Below are positions 36,681 to 46,332 of a DNA stretch of 64,000 bases, in pieces. How positions within the stretch are numbered: the first letter of the stretch is position 1; each line of letters opens with the position of its first letter. The notes under the pieces are model-generated. The model saw nothing but the letters and a program-made list of their open reading frames with translations. It was not told the DNA's origin and ran no database searches. Source of the stretch: Blastocatellia bacterium (GTDB taxonomy: Bacteria > Acidobacteriota > Blastocatellia > Chloracidobacteriales > JADJPF01); assembly GCA_016713405.1 (NCBI GenBank), contig JADJPF010000011.1:1-64000 (forward strand), in the 5' to 3' direction. The translations under genes and the position numbers were made by a program.

Positions 36681-37853
36681 ATGAACTGGAATGACTTAAG
36701 AAAAAAATTAAAAATCCCACAACGTAAATATTTACGTCCTAATCCTCCACCACGTAATGAAAAACTTATACGTTATGTCATTTTAGTAATTGTTATAGGT
36801 ATTGGTGTAACTATTAATGTATCAGGTCGCCGCTATAATCCAGATCTTTTTCGCCTAGACCCAGAACTACTTGATAAAAAAGGTGAAAAAGAAGGTGTAC
36901 AAGTTAGCGGTGGAGAGCGTCGCGGCAATCGTCGGGCGGCTTCCTTAGATGGTGAGCCTACAGGCGCGGAAGGTAGCTATGAAGGTGAAGCTAGCAATAA
37001 CACAAATGCAAATAGCACAAATGCTGGATCTAATGAAGAAGATAAGTTTGTTCCGGCTGAAATTGCTGGCCTAGCCTGGAAACGTCGAGGCCAGCTAGAA
37101 CGCTTTACTACAGAAAATCTTTATGACAAAGTAGATGGACGGGAAAATCTCTATAAATCCTATGAATTTCAACTACTTGTAGCGGCTGATTTTGTTGCTG
37201 ATGCAGATGCTAACCGTTTTATTCAAGTTGAACTCTATGATATGACTTCACCTAAAAGTGCTTTAGGCGTGTTTTCTGCCGAACGTCCTGCACATCCTAA
37301 CTCGGCAAAAATTGGTAATGATGCTTATACTGAAAGCAATGGCGCGTTTTTTTGGAAAGGAAAATATTATGTTCGTGTAATTGGTTCTGATAGCGAAAAG
37401 TCTACAGAACAAGCAGCCACAACCATTGCTAAAACCATTGCAGAAAAACTTCCAGAAAGCAAAGATGCTTTAGCCACTGCTGACCCGCTTCCAAAAGACA
37501 ACCAAGTTGCCAATTCTTTTACAATTATTCCTGATTCAGCCTTTGGACAAGCATTCTTTAAGAATGTCTATTCTGCACGTTATAAAATTGATGGTGTAGA
37601 ATTAACAGCTTTTACTATGGAAAACGCTAGTCCAGATAAAGCTGAAGAAATAGTAAAACAATACCAAGATTCTATGTCTTCCTTTGGTAAATTCAATGAA
37701 GTTTCAGCCGACCCTAAAACCTACCATTTAGAGGCTTATGGCTCTCATTATGTAATTTTCATTAAAGGAAAAAATGTTGGTGGAGTAATGGAAGGCGATA
37801 AAAAAGACCCTGCAATTAAGTTAGCCAAAATATTAGCAGGAAATATTAAGTAA
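36681..37853 (+). CDS. DUF6599-like membrane-anchored protein
   Basis: A 390-residue protein. A basic cytoplasmic N-terminus (about 30 residues), one membrane helix (YVILVIVIGIGVTINV), and a Ser/Asn/Gly/Glu-rich linker (residues of about 65-125) lead to a globular extracytoplasmic domain. Motifs N-L-Y-D-K-V-D-G-R-E-N-L-Y and V-E-L-Y-D-M-T-S-P-K-S-A-L-G-V-F match the DUF6599 family, common in Acidobacteriota. The role is unknown. ATG 36681 is preceded by AGGAAGGGG. Confidence 0.75.
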   Translation: MNWNDLRKKLKIPQRKYLRPNPPPRNEKLIRYVILVIVIGIGVTINVSGRRYNPDLFRLDPELLDKKGEKEGVQVSGGERRGNRRAASLDGEPTGAEGSYEGEASNNTNANSTNAGSNEEDKFVPAEIAGLAWKRRGQLERFTTENLYDKVDGRENLYKSYEFQLLVAADFVADADANRFIQVELYDMTSPKSALGVFSAERPAHPNSAKIGNDAYTESNGAFFWKGKYYVRVIGSDSEKSTEQAATTIAKTIAEKLPESKDALATADPLPKDNQVANSFTIIPDSAFGQAFFKNVYSARYKIDGVELTAFTMENASPDKAEEIVKQYQDSMSSFGKFNEVSADPKTYHLEAYGSHYVIFIKGKNVGGVMEGDKKDPAIKLAKILAGNIK

Positions 37854-37881
37854 GATAAAGCTAGAAAAGGAATCTTTTTAG

Positions 37882-38318
37882 TTAGTTAGCCCAATTTTCT
37901 ACTTGAATAAAGCCTAAAGGAAGGTTATTAAAGTTATTGTCATTAGTTACAAGAATACAACTATAAGTTTTGGCAACACAAGCAATAAGAAGGTCAAAAT
38001 CAGCTATGTTTTTTCCACTTTTTTTAATGTTCCATTTAACTTTGCCATGTAACTCCCAACAATCAGTTGTTAGAGACAAGCAAGGAACTAAGGCTCTAAA
38101 AGTAGCAATGCGGTTATAGATGTTAGAAGAAATGGAAGATTTTTCTGCTCCATAACAAAGTTCACTTAAACTAACTTCACACATATAAATAGGTGTAGAA
38201 ATTATACTTTTATATTTTGCTAAGGTATTTATTTCTTCTAACTTATGGTACAAAGGGTTTTTGGCGGTTCCATTCATAATATAAGAACAGTGATTTGTAT
38301 CTAATAAATATTTCGTGT
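37882..38318 (-). CDS. vapC: VapC-like PIN-domain toxin (N-terminus shifted)
   Basis: The ATG at 38277 gives 131 residues, but the same frame continues upstream with N-T-K-Y-L-L-D-T-N-H-C-S-Y-I, the PIN-domain start holding the first catalytic Asp. No clean start codon lies there; removing one A from AGTAAACACG would start translation at an ATG overlapping the antitoxin stop, giving M-S-N-T-K-Y-L-L-D-T-N. The other acidic residues are in L-S-E-L-C-Y-G, and near D-F-D-L-L-I-A and V-T-N-D-N-N-F. PIN toxins cut RNA (tRNA or rRNA). The antitoxin gene lies just upstream. Confidence 0.75.
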
Positions 38319-38639
38319 TTACTCATCAAAAGAAATAGTAGAATCTTTACTAGTGCGGGAAGCTCTAATAAAATCTAAATCTATATCTTGGCTATCATCA
38401 GTTGCATTAGCTTCTAATAACTTGAGTAAACGCATTCTCTCTTCATAAGAAGGAACTTGAGGAAAAACAAGTTGAGTTTTTTGTTTGGCTATATCAATAA
38501 TTTTTTTTCTTTTAAGTATTAATTCATCATCATTAGCGCGAATTATTTCTACATAATCACCTTCATGAAAATTCATATCTTCAAAAATATCTTTTGGGAT
38601 TGTAATTTGACGGCGTTGGCTTATTTTGGAAAGATTCAT
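38319..38639 (-). CDS. vapB: AbrB/MazE-type antitoxin
   Basis: A 106-residue protein. The N-terminus L-S-K-I-S-Q-R-R-Q-I-T-I-P-K-D and F-H-E-G-D-Y-V-E-I form a SpoVT-AbrB swapped-hairpin DNA-binding domain. The C-terminal half, with a Glu/Asp-rich helix, should bind the toxin. ATG 38639 follows AGGAGGAAATT, a strong site. The stop overlaps or abuts the toxin start, the usual arrangement for translational coupling. It probably represses its own operon. About 264 bases of AT-rich sequence without recognisable genes lie upstream, before the next gene. Confidence 0.8.
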   Translation of the reverse strand: MNLSKISQRRQITIPKDIFEDMNFHEGDYVEIIRANDDELILKRKKIIDIAKQKTQLVFPQVPSYEERMRLLKLLEANATDDSQDIDLDFIRASRTSKDSTISFDE

Positions 38640-38903
38640 AATTTCCTCCTACTTTGTTTTCTAATTTGGATAATCTAACAAACTAATTAATGAAATTTAT
38701 TATAAAGAATAAACATTAAAGGGCAAACATTTTGAAATATTCCTTTTTCTATAAGCTATTTTCTTGGGTTTAACCTTACAATTGAAGGTATGTTGAGATT
38801 AAAATTAAAGACTAGCAAAAAATTACTTGTTTGATAGTTACAAAATACAACCTTATAGTTCCTCATAATGTTCTGTAAGTAAACTTAAGCTTAGGAGTCA
38901 GTT

Positions 38904-40688
38904 ATGAAAAAATTCTCTAGCTACTTATTTTTATTTATCCTTGTCCTAATAATTAATTTAGCAAATATTACTAATGCTTTTGCTGATTCGCGGAAAATTT
39001 CTATCAAAGAAATTTCTGTTTTCAAAGACGGGCATGTTTTTGTTTTGCACGAAGAAAATCTGCCAACCGACAGCAATGGAAATGTGGTACTAGATTATAT
39101 ACCTAATCCTATTTTAGGGACTTTTTGGCCTTATTCAATTGATCCAAATGCTAAATTAGTTGGTGTAAGCACTGGAATTAGAAAGATTTCTGTTGAACGA
39201 ACTGCGCTTAATATTGAGTCCTTAATAGCCGCTAACATAGGCTCAGAAGTTTTAATTACAGAAAAGGGGGTTGAGGATAAAGATCCTATTCAATATCAAG
39301 CTACTATATTAAGTATTCCTACACGTACATCAGAAGAGCTTGCTGCAACTTCAAGTGTTAATACCCCAGAACAATTAGCTCAAAAGTCTGGTTTAGTTCT
39401 ATTAAAAACAAATAATGGTGTTAAAGTCTTATCTATCAGTCAAATACAAGATATTACTTTCAAAAATCCATTTAATACTAAGCTAACAGAAGAAGAACTG
39501 CGTACCCAAATGTCCTTAAAACTTGATTGGGGAAAGCAAAAACTTGCTCCCTCGGCTAAAGTGGGTTTGGTTTATGTACAAAAAGGTATTCGCTGGATTC
39601 CTAGTTATAGAGTTAATTTAGATGGAAATGGAAATGCAGTAGTTAAACTTCAAGCTACATTGCTAAATGAATTAGCAGATCTAAATGATGTATCAGTTAA
39701 TCTTGTGGTAGGAGTTCCAACATTTGTTTTTGAAAACAGCCTTGACCCAATGTCCTTACAACAATCTATTGCTCAACTTTCAAACTATTTTGATAATAGC
39801 CGGAGAGATGGTTATAGCAATGCTACTCGCAGCAATAACTTTTCTTTTGATGGTCGAGATAATGATATAACTACCCAGCGTATTATTACAAATCAATCGA
39901 CTAATTCTAGCACTCAAACAGGGGATCTTGGCCCAGATTTTCAAAACGCAGGACAAACAGAAGATCTTTTTGTATTTAAGCTTAAAAATATTAGCTTAAA
40001 AAGAGGTGAAAGAATGGTTGTCACTCTAGCAGAACAAACTTTTAAGTATAAAGATGTTTACGTAGTCGATTTACCTTTTTCCCCACCTTCAGAACTATCT
40101 AGAAATATAAGTAGCCAACAACAATTAGAACTTGCTCGGCTAATGAAAACCCCAAAAGCAACACATAAAATTAGAATTACTAATAATGGGACACATCCAT
40201 TTACTACAGCACCAGCCTTGATTACTTCTAATGATTCAGTATTAGCAGAAGGATTACTTACTTATACTTCTATTGGTGCAACTACAGATTTAGAGATTAC
40301 CAAAGCCATCAATATTTTAGCTAAAAAGACTGAAACTGAATCAAAACGGACTCCAAATGCAGTGCGTTGGAATGGTGATGATTATAGTCGTAGTGATATA
40401 GCTAGCTCTGTAAGTTTGACAAATCTTTATAAACAGCCTGTTTACTTAGAGATAACTCGTTATGTATTAGGTAATGTTGACAGTGCTTCAAATACAGGTG
40501 AAATTAAAGCTATCAATGTTTTAGAAGATGATAGTTTTTTAGGTTTATCGGGCTATAACAATTATTCTTATAATTGGCCGTCCTGGTGGAATAGATTTAA
40601 TGGTGTAGGAAAAATTAGTTGGAAAACTACACTTGAGCCAGGAAAAAATATTACTTTTGATTACAATTGGCATTATTTTTGGAGATAA
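38904..40688 (+). CDS. secreted protein, DUF4139-like
   Basis: A 594-residue protein with a signal peptide (LFLFILVLIINLANITNAFA). The body is beta-rich and has V-G-L-V-Y-V-Q-K-G-I-R-W-I-P-S-Y-R-V-N-L, resembling the W-x-P-x-Y-x-x-x-L segment of DUF4139 domain proteins (mucoidy-inhibitor A-like). L-N-E-L-A-D-L-N-D-V-S-V-N-L-V-V-G matches the later part of that pattern. A polar Ser/Asn/Arg-rich stretch of about 60 residues splits the domain. It is likely periplasmic or surface-located. TAGGAG precedes ATG 38904. Function is unknown. Confidence 0.6.
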   Translation: MKKFSSYLFLFILVLIINLANITNAFADSRKISIKEISVFKDGHVFVLHEENLPTDSNGNVVLDYIPNPILGTFWPYSIDPNAKLVGVSTGIRKISVERTALNIESLIAANIGSEVLITEKGVEDKDPIQYQATILSIPTRTSEELAATSSVNTPEQLAQKSGLVLLKTNNGVKVLSISQIQDITFKNPFNTKLTEEELRTQMSLKLDWGKQKLAPSAKVGLVYVQKGIRWIPSYRVNLDGNGNAVVKLQATLLNELADLNDVSVNLVVGVPTFVFENSLDPMSLQQSIAQLSNYFDNSRRDGYSNATRSNNFSFDGRDNDITTQRIITNQSTNSSTQTGDLGPDFQNAGQTEDLFVFKLKNISLKRGERMVVTLAEQTFKYKDVYVVDLPFSPPSELSRNISSQQQLELARLMKTPKATHKIRITNNGTHPFTTAPALITSNDSVLAEGLLTYTSIGATTDLEITKAINILAKKTETESKRTPNAVRWNGDDYSRSDIASSVSLTNLYKQPVYLEITRYVLGNVDSASNTGEIKAINVLEDDSFLGLSGYNNYSYNWPSWWNRFNGVGKISWKTTLEPGKNITFDYNWHYFWR

Positions 40689-40698
40689 TTAAACTTAC

Positions 40699-41646
40699 CT
40701 AAGTTTTTTGCTTTGAAAAAGTGTTTCTTTCCCAAAAAACTCCATCCTTGTAGCCTTGGATGGAGTTATTTATTTCTGCAAGCTCTAAACGTTTTTGAGC
40801 TAAACAACTATAAGTTTCATCTAGTTCAATGCCTATAAAATTACGTCCAAGCTTTTTTGCTACAACAGCAGTTGTGCCAGAGCCTAGAAATGGGTCTAAA
40901 ACTAAGTCATTTAGATTAGAGCTAGCCAGAATTATTTTAGCTAGCAGTTTTTCAGGCTTTTGTGTTGGGTGATCAGTATTTTCTGGCATTGACCAATAGG
41001 GGACGGATAAATCTGTCCAAAGGTTTGAAGGATGAGTTAACCTGTAATTTCCTTCTTCGCTTTCTTGCCAATCTTTAGGCTTACCTTCTATTTTGTATGG
41101 GGCAATTACTTTTCTTTTCATTTTTACATCATCAACATTAAAAGTGTATTTGTCTGAAACAGTACAAAACCAAATATCTTCCGAGCAGTTTTTCCAATTA
41201 GCCTTTGCTCCTCGTCCCTTTTCACGTTCCCAAGTAATACGATTACGCATTTTTAAGTATTTTTCTGCAACAAAGAAAATTGCAGCACTTGAACGCCAAT
41301 CACCACATATATAAACCGAGGCAGTAGATTTAAGAACTTTAAGCAGCTTAACAAACCAGCTTTCAAACCATTCTATATATTCATTGGTAGAACATTCCTT
41401 AAATGAATTGCTATTAAAAGTTTTACTTAAATTATAAGGGGGATCCAAAAATAGCAAATCAACAGAATTTTCAGGCAAGTAATCCATTGCAATAAAACTA
41501 TTTTGATTAATTATTTGATTAATTATTTTATCAACAGTAGTTTTACTTGAGAGCAAACAAAGTTGTTTTTTATAAAATTCTTTTTCATTAATAGTTAGCT
41601 CAATAGTCCTATTTCTTGGGGCTTTTGGTTTATTTAGCTTTAACAT
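40699..41646 (-). CDS. orphan DNA methyltransferase, beta-class
   Basis: A 315-residue amino-methyltransferase. Motif IV is L-D-P-P-Y-N-L near residue 67 and the AdoMet-binding motif I is L-D-P-F-L-G-S-G-T-T near 255, the beta-class order. The middle contains WEREKGRGAKANWKN and HPTQKPEKLL, which is typical of M.MboII-like or Dam-like solitary enzymes. The D-P-P-Y motif favours N6-adenine methylation. It converges on the DUF4139-like gene with 10 bases between them. No restriction enzyme is adjacent. Confidence 0.88.
   Translation of the reverse strand: MLKLNKPKAPRNRTIELTINEKEFYKKQLCLLSSKTTVDKIINQIINQNSFIAMDYLPENSVDLLFLDPPYNLSKTFNSNSFKECSTNEYIEWFESWFVKLLKVLKSTASVYICGDWRSSAAIFFVAEKYLKMRNRITWEREKGRGAKANWKNCSEDIWFCTVSDKYTFNVDDVKMKRKVIAPYKIEGKPKDWQESEEGNYRLTHPSNLWTDLSVPYWSMPENTDHPTQKPEKLLAKIILASSNLNDLVLDPFLGSGTTAVVAKKLGRNFIGIELDETYSCLAQKRLELAEINNSIQGYKDGVFWERNTFSKQKT
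40738..40767 (+). terminator. hairpin at a convergent gene junction
   Basis: A 10-bp perfect stem, AACTCCATCC (40738-40747) with GGATGGAGTT (40758-40767), is followed by ATTTATTT. It lies 50 bases after the stop of the plus-strand gene and within the last codons of the minus-strand methyltransferase. It may terminate the plus-strand transcript; the T tract is weak. Confidence 0.35.
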
Positions 41647-41812
41647 TATTTTTGAAAATCTCCTAAATTTAATGATGAAATTTTAGCAAAAAAGTGTTTT
41701 AAGCCTACAATAGGTTTTTTCTGTCTTAAGCCAGTTTTTCTATTCTTAATGTTCGTGTTAACCTATGAAATCTTTTCAATAAATTTCCTAACAAATATTT
41801 TTCGGAGAAAGT

Positions 41813-42487
41813 ATGGATTTTAATGACTTAATACAGTTATTTCACAAACTGCGGGATGTGGAATATCTAGTTACTACGGGTGGTTTACTTGTTTTAATTA
41901 TTATTATTTTTAGCGAAACAGGACTTTTAGCAGGGTTTTTCTTGCCTGGTGACTCTTTACTAGTTACTACAGGGATTTTTGTTGCTCTAGGTCGTTTAGA
42001 TGCAAATATTTGGACAGTATTAATTACTTTGTCTATTGCTGCTGTGCTTGGGGATGCAACCGGCTATGCAATAGGTCGCAAAGCCGGCCAGACGCTTTAT
42101 TCGCGGCCAGATTCAATGTTTTTTAAGAAAGCGCATTTAATGAAGGCTAAAAGTTTTTATGATAAGTACGGTGGTAAGACCATTGTGCTAGCTCGTTTTG
42201 TGCCAATTATTCGGACATTTGCGCCTACTGTAGCAGGTGCGGCAGAAATGCCTTATAGAAAATTTGCTACTTATAATATTTTTGGTGGAATTGGCTGGAT
42301 TTTTAGTATGACCCTACTAGGTTATTTTCTAGGAAAAGCTTTTCCAGAAATTACTAAAAGAATTGAAACTGTAATTATTGTTGTAGTTTTTATTTCTATT
42401 TTGCCAGCAGTTATTGAATATTTACGCGAACGTGCTGCATTAAAAAAAGCCCAAGCTCAAGGTGAAGTTCAAACAGAGAAAAATTAA
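41813..42487 (+). CDS. DedA-family membrane protein
   Basis: A 224-residue polytopic protein with F-x-E-x-G-L-L-A-G-F-F-L-P-G-D-S-L-L near residue 40, A-V-L-G-D-A-T-G-Y-A-I-G-R-K-A-G and the R-F-V-P-I-I-R-T-F-A-P-T-V-A-G-A motif, all hallmarks of DedA/SNARE-associated (VTT domain) proteins. These carry undecaprenyl phosphate or other lipids across the inner membrane and are linked to envelope homeostasis. About five hydrophobic helices are present. GGAGAAAGT precedes ATG 41813. Confidence 0.92.
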   Translation: MDFNDLIQLFHKLRDVEYLVTTGGLLVLIIIIFSETGLLAGFFLPGDSLLVTTGIFVALGRLDANIWTVLITLSIAAVLGDATGYAIGRKAGQTLYSRPDSMFFKKAHLMKAKSFYDKYGGKTIVLARFVPIIRTFAPTVAGAAEMPYRKFATYNIFGGIGWIFSMTLLGYFLGKAFPEITKRIETVIIVVVFISILPAVIEYLRERAALKKAQAQGEVQTEKN

Positions 42488-42545
42488 TATTTCGGAATTA
42501 ATACTAAGTGAAAAATGTTTAAAAATTTAATGGAGAAGATATTTT

Positions 42546-43261
42546 ATGACACGAGTTTTACAAATTTCGTTAATTCTTGTTTTTTTACTGATAGTAGCTT
42601 GTTCAAAACCTCTTTCTTTTACCTTTGAGCTTTCCAAAGAAGAAATTCAAAAAGAAATAGAAGGAAAATTTCCACTTAAACCAGGTAGTGAAGATAAAGA
42701 AAAATCACCTGTAGAGTTAACTGTTAGCAATCCAACTGTACTGCTTGAAGAAGGAAAAGACCAAATAGGGCTTAAAGTAGATATTTTGGCTGTGCCTGCT
42801 GGCGATGGCCCAAAATTGCCAGATAAACCAAATTTACCAGATAAACCAGCAAAACTAGACAAACCAGAAAAAGCACCTGATTTGCCAGGAAAACCCCTAA
42901 ACCAGGAAAAGCTCCTGCTGTAGCAGAAAAGGTAGCAGAAAAAGTAGCAGAAAAGAAACCTGAAGCACCGCCAAAACCTACTTTTACAGGCACAGCAACC
43001 GTTTTTGTAAGTATTACTTATGACCCAAAAGAAAAAGTAATGCGCTTAAGCAATGCAAAAATTACCAAATTAGATTTTGACAAACTTCCTGATCAGCTAA
43101 ATGAGCCTATTAAACAAATGGCAGAAAAAAAAATGTCTGAAAAACTTGCTGAAAAGGCTATCCCCTTAAAAAATGAAACCGCTATGGATAAAGCTGTTAA
43201 CACATTTCTAAAGTCTGTAACGGTTAAAAACGGCAAGCTTTTAGTTGAAATAGGCTGGTAG
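42546..43261 (+). CDS. DUF1439-like lipoprotein, one frameshift
   Basis: Starts at ATG 42546 with TGGAGAAG upstream. A lipobox (L-I-V-A-C-S) follows a short hydrophobic segment, so it is a lipoprotein. The N-terminal part (SFTFELSKEEIQKEIEGKFP) and the C-terminal part (SNAKITKLDFDKLP, and the end V-E-I-G-W) match the YceB/DUF1439 pattern. A Pro/Lys-rich linker (P-D-K-P repeats, then V-A-E-K repeats) lies between. The frame breaks at the C run 42894-42897; one more C joins P-G-K-P-P-K-P-G-K-A-P-A-V-A-E-K and gives one gene of about 239 codons. The role is unknown; the gene ends convergent with hsdR. Confidence 0.75.
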
Positions 43262-43313
43262 TCTACACAAAAAACTTGTTTGCTCTAAGAGCTTAAAAAC
43301 TTAAAGGATGGGT

Positions 43314-46300
43314 TTATTTTTTATCATCTTCTAGCAGTTTTTCATAAACTTTAGCTGTTAACCAATTAGAAACAGTTTTTTGAAAGTTGGAATCGTTCAT
43401 AAAACGGACAAAAATATCTACATTTTGATCCATTCTTTCAACAATCAAATCTTCTAACATGGTGCTAAAAAATAAAGCAAATTTATCTTGAGGATTTACT
43501 TTAGCTGCTTTTTGTAAATCCTCTTTTTCTATTGCTGTTTCAACAATTTGATCAAAAAATAATTGGTCAGCTTCATTAAAATTTGTACCAAATCGCTCAT
43601 TTACTTGATCAATCAAGCGCGAAAAAGTTATAGAGTCTTCTCTTACAATACCACTGCCTAGCGATGTTGGGCCATCTAAAGGGTGTCCTTTATGATCAAT
43701 TAAGCTTATAGAGCCTTCGCTAATTTTTTGTAGCCTATAATATTGCAATTGAACTTCTTCATTAAATTGATAAGCTTGTTGGCTTTTACGTCTTGGTAAT
43801 TTGGCAACAAGATAGCGCAAAAAAGTGTAAAGCTTTTCTACGTCTGAGTCTTGATAAGGAATAATTTGACTTAGAAAAACATATAAATTTCTAAAAGCAC
43901 TAATTTTGCTTCGCCAAAGGTCTGATGCTGCTTCATCGGTTTTTTGCCAATTTCTAAAACGGTCAACTGCTGGATCAAGTGTTGCGTTCATAGAGCGATG
44001 ATCTAAGGCTGTTTGACGCTGTGTTGGTTTGTAATAAATTGCTGCAAACCTTTGCACTTCTTCTTTAAGATAAATATTGGCTTGATCTAACTCTGCTTTA
44101 ATTTGGTACATTTTTGAAGGCTCTACTTCTTCGCCCATTTCAGCACCTTGATAATATTGTGCAAAAGCCTCCTGAATTTCTTTTCTTTCATTAACAAAAT
44201 CTAGTACAAAAGTATCTTCCTTTAATGGATGGGTGCGATTTAGCCGCGACAAAGTTTGCACAGCTTGAAGCCCTCCAAGCTTTCTGTCCACATACATTGT
44301 ATGTAGCAATGGTTGGTCAAAACCTGTTTGATATTTTTCTGCAACCAACAAAACTTGATAAAGTGGTGTTGCAAAGGCTTCTGGCAACTCTTTTTCTTTA
44401 ATACCTTTATTCATTGCTTCTTCAGTGTAAGTTTTTCCTGGCACTACATCATCTTCTACTACACCAGAAAAAGCGACCAATGTTTTTATTGGATAGTCTT
44501 TAATAATAATATTGCGGTCAAAATTTTGTTTATAACGCACGGCTTCAAGCCTTGAACTTGCTACCACCATTGCTTTAGCTCTACCGCCCATTTTATGGCG
44601 TGTTACAGAATAAAAATGCTCAAGCATCACCTCTGCTTTTTGTATTAAATTATATGGATGAAGCCTAACAAATCGAGCTAGGGATTTAGCCGCTTTTCGT
44701 CGCTCTACATTGAGATCCTTTTCACTTTTTCTAAGCAATTTATAGTAAGTTTTATATGTAGTGTAATTTTTAAGCACATCCATAATAAAACCCTCTTCAA
44801 TTGCTTGTCGCATAGTGTAGAGGTGAAAAGTCTCGTTAAATATTTCCATCGTTTTATATTTTGGTGTTGCAGTAAAAGCAAAAAGACTTAGATTAGCTTG
44901 TTGGCTACGTTCAGCCATCTGGCGAAATAGCTTTTCTATATTTTCTTCGCCTTCTTCTTTGGCTTGTTCTTGAGCTTTTTTTACTAATTCTTCGCCGCCT
45001 AAAACACCTTTTAGCTTTGTAGTTGTTTCCCCTGCTTGTGAGCTATGAGCCTCATCAATAATTACTGCACAACGCCTTGTTGGTAGAACTCCGCCGCCCA
45101 TTTCACCACGTTCTTTAGCCATTTTTTGCAAGTGTTTTGTAACAAAAGGAAATTTTTGTAAAGTTGTAATAATGATTGGAACTGCACTTTCTAAAGCCTC
45201 AGCAAGTTGGCGTGAATCTTCGTCAATTTTTTGCACTACACCTTGGCGATGTTCAAATTGATAAATTGTATCTTGTAATTGTTGGTCTAAAACTGTTCGA
45301 TCAGTAACTACAATAACGCTATCAAAAATACGTTGGTCTTTATCGTCATGTAGCGATGATAAGCGATGGGTTAACCAACCAATAGTGTTACTTTTCCCGC
45401 TTCCGGCTGAGTGTTCAATTAAATAATTATGTCCTACACCATCAATTTTTGCTGCTTCAACAAGTTTTCTTATAGCTTCTAATTGATGGTAGCGAGGAAA
45501 AATCATTTCCTCACGTTTTGACCTTTGGCCTTCATCATTGCGAACGTGTTTAATTTCAACGTGTAGAAATCTGGCTAACAAATCCATCAAGCTATCACGT
45601 TCCAACACTTCTTCCCATAAATAAGCTGTGCGGTAGTTGCGGCCTTGTAGGTCAATTGGATTACCTGCACCACCGTTTAAGCCTTTGTTAAACGGTAGAA
45701 ACTGGGTCGCGCTACCTGCCAACCTAGTTGTCATTGAGACATTTTCTGTATCAACAGCAAAATGTACTAAAGTACGTCGCTTAAATTCAAAAATAGGTTC
45801 TCGTGGGTCACGATCTTTTCGGTATTGTGTAATTGCATCTTCAACCGTCTGGCCTGACATTGGGTTTTTAAGCTCTAAAGTAATAATAGGAATGCCATTG
45901 ATGCTTAAAGTTACATCTATAGAATTATTATTTTTTTCGCTGTAATGTAGCTGGCGAGTTATTCCAACTTGATTTGAATCGTATTGTTTTTTTATTTCGG
46001 CATTAAGCCCGTGTGCAGGCTTAAAAAAAGCTACTTTGATTGTCCGACCATAGCACTTAAAGCCATGTCTTAGCGTAGCCAAACTTCCATAAGTATCCAT
46101 CCATTTGCATAAGTCGCTTAAGATTTGTTTATTAATATTATTGCCAAGCAAATTTTCTAATTTTTGCCATTCTTTAGGTTGAGAATTACGAATAAAATCT
46201 AGTGCCACACTAGGAAAAATAGCTAATTTTTTATCAAAGTCTTTTGATTTAAGAGAAACATATCCACTAGCCAACAAATCAGCTTCAATCACACTTTCAA

Positions 46301-46328
46301 AAGCTATTTCTCTAGTTTTATCTTGCAT
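43314..46328 (-). CDS. hsdR: type I restriction enzyme subunit HsdR
   Basis: A 1004-residue restriction and translocation subunit, intact. The PD-(D/E)xK nuclease core is I-D-V-T-L-S-I-N-G...I-T-L-E-L-K-N-P near residue 145. The helicase motor has Walker A H-S-A-G-S-G-K-S-N near 307, the DEAH motif (I-I-D-E-A-H) near 425, F-A-F-T-A-T-P near 483 and QTLSRLNRTH near 695. It moves DNA and cuts when the complex stalls, using methylation state set by HsdM. It starts 4 bases after the ptuB end, so it is the last gene of hsdM-ptuA-ptuB-hsdR. DNA recognition normally needs HsdS, which is absent here. Confidence 0.95.
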   Translation of the reverse strand: MQDKTREIAFESVIEADLLASGYVSLKSKDFDKKLAIFPSVALDFIRNSQPKEWQKLENLLGNNINKQILSDLCKWMDTYGSLATLRHGFKCYGRTIKVAFFKPAHGLNAEIKKQYDSNQVGITRQLHYSEKNNNSIDVTLSINGIPIITLELKNPMSGQTVEDAITQYRKDRDPREPIFEFKRRTLVHFAVDTENVSMTTRLAGSATQFLPFNKGLNGGAGNPIDLQGRNYRTAYLWEEVLERDSLMDLLARFLHVEIKHVRNDEGQRSKREEMIFPRYHQLEAIRKLVEAAKIDGVGHNYLIEHSAGSGKSNTIGWLTHRLSSLHDDKDQRIFDSVIVVTDRTVLDQQLQDTIYQFEHRQGVVQKIDEDSRQLAEALESAVPIIITTLQKFPFVTKHLQKMAKERGEMGGGVLPTRRCAVIIDEAHSSQAGETTTKLKGVLGGEELVKKAQEQAKEEGEENIEKLFRQMAERSQQANLSLFAFTATPKYKTMEIFNETFHLYTMRQAIEEGFIMDVLKNYTTYKTYYKLLRKSEKDLNVERRKAAKSLARFVRLHPYNLIQKAEVMLEHFYSVTRHKMGGRAKAMVVASSRLEAVRYKQNFDRNIIIKDYPIKTLVAFSGVVEDDVVPGKTYTEEAMNKGIKEKELPEAFATPLYQVLLVAEKYQTGFDQPLLHTMYVDRKLGGLQAVQTLSRLNRTHPLKEDTFVLDFVNERKEIQEAFAQYYQGAEMGEEVEPSKMYQIKAELDQANIYLKEEVQRFAAIYYKPTQRQTALDHRSMNATLDPAVDRFRNWQKTDEAASDLWRSKISAFRNLYVFLSQIIPYQDSDVEKLYTFLRYLVAKLPRRKSQQAYQFNEEVQLQYYRLQKISEGSISLIDHKGHPLDGPTSLGSGIVREDSITFSRLIDQVNERFGTNFNEADQLFFDQIVETAIEKEDLQKAAKVNPQDKFALFFSTMLEDLIVERMDQNVDIFVRFMNDSNFQKTVSNWLTAKVYEKLLEDDKK

Positions 46329-46332
46329 AAAA

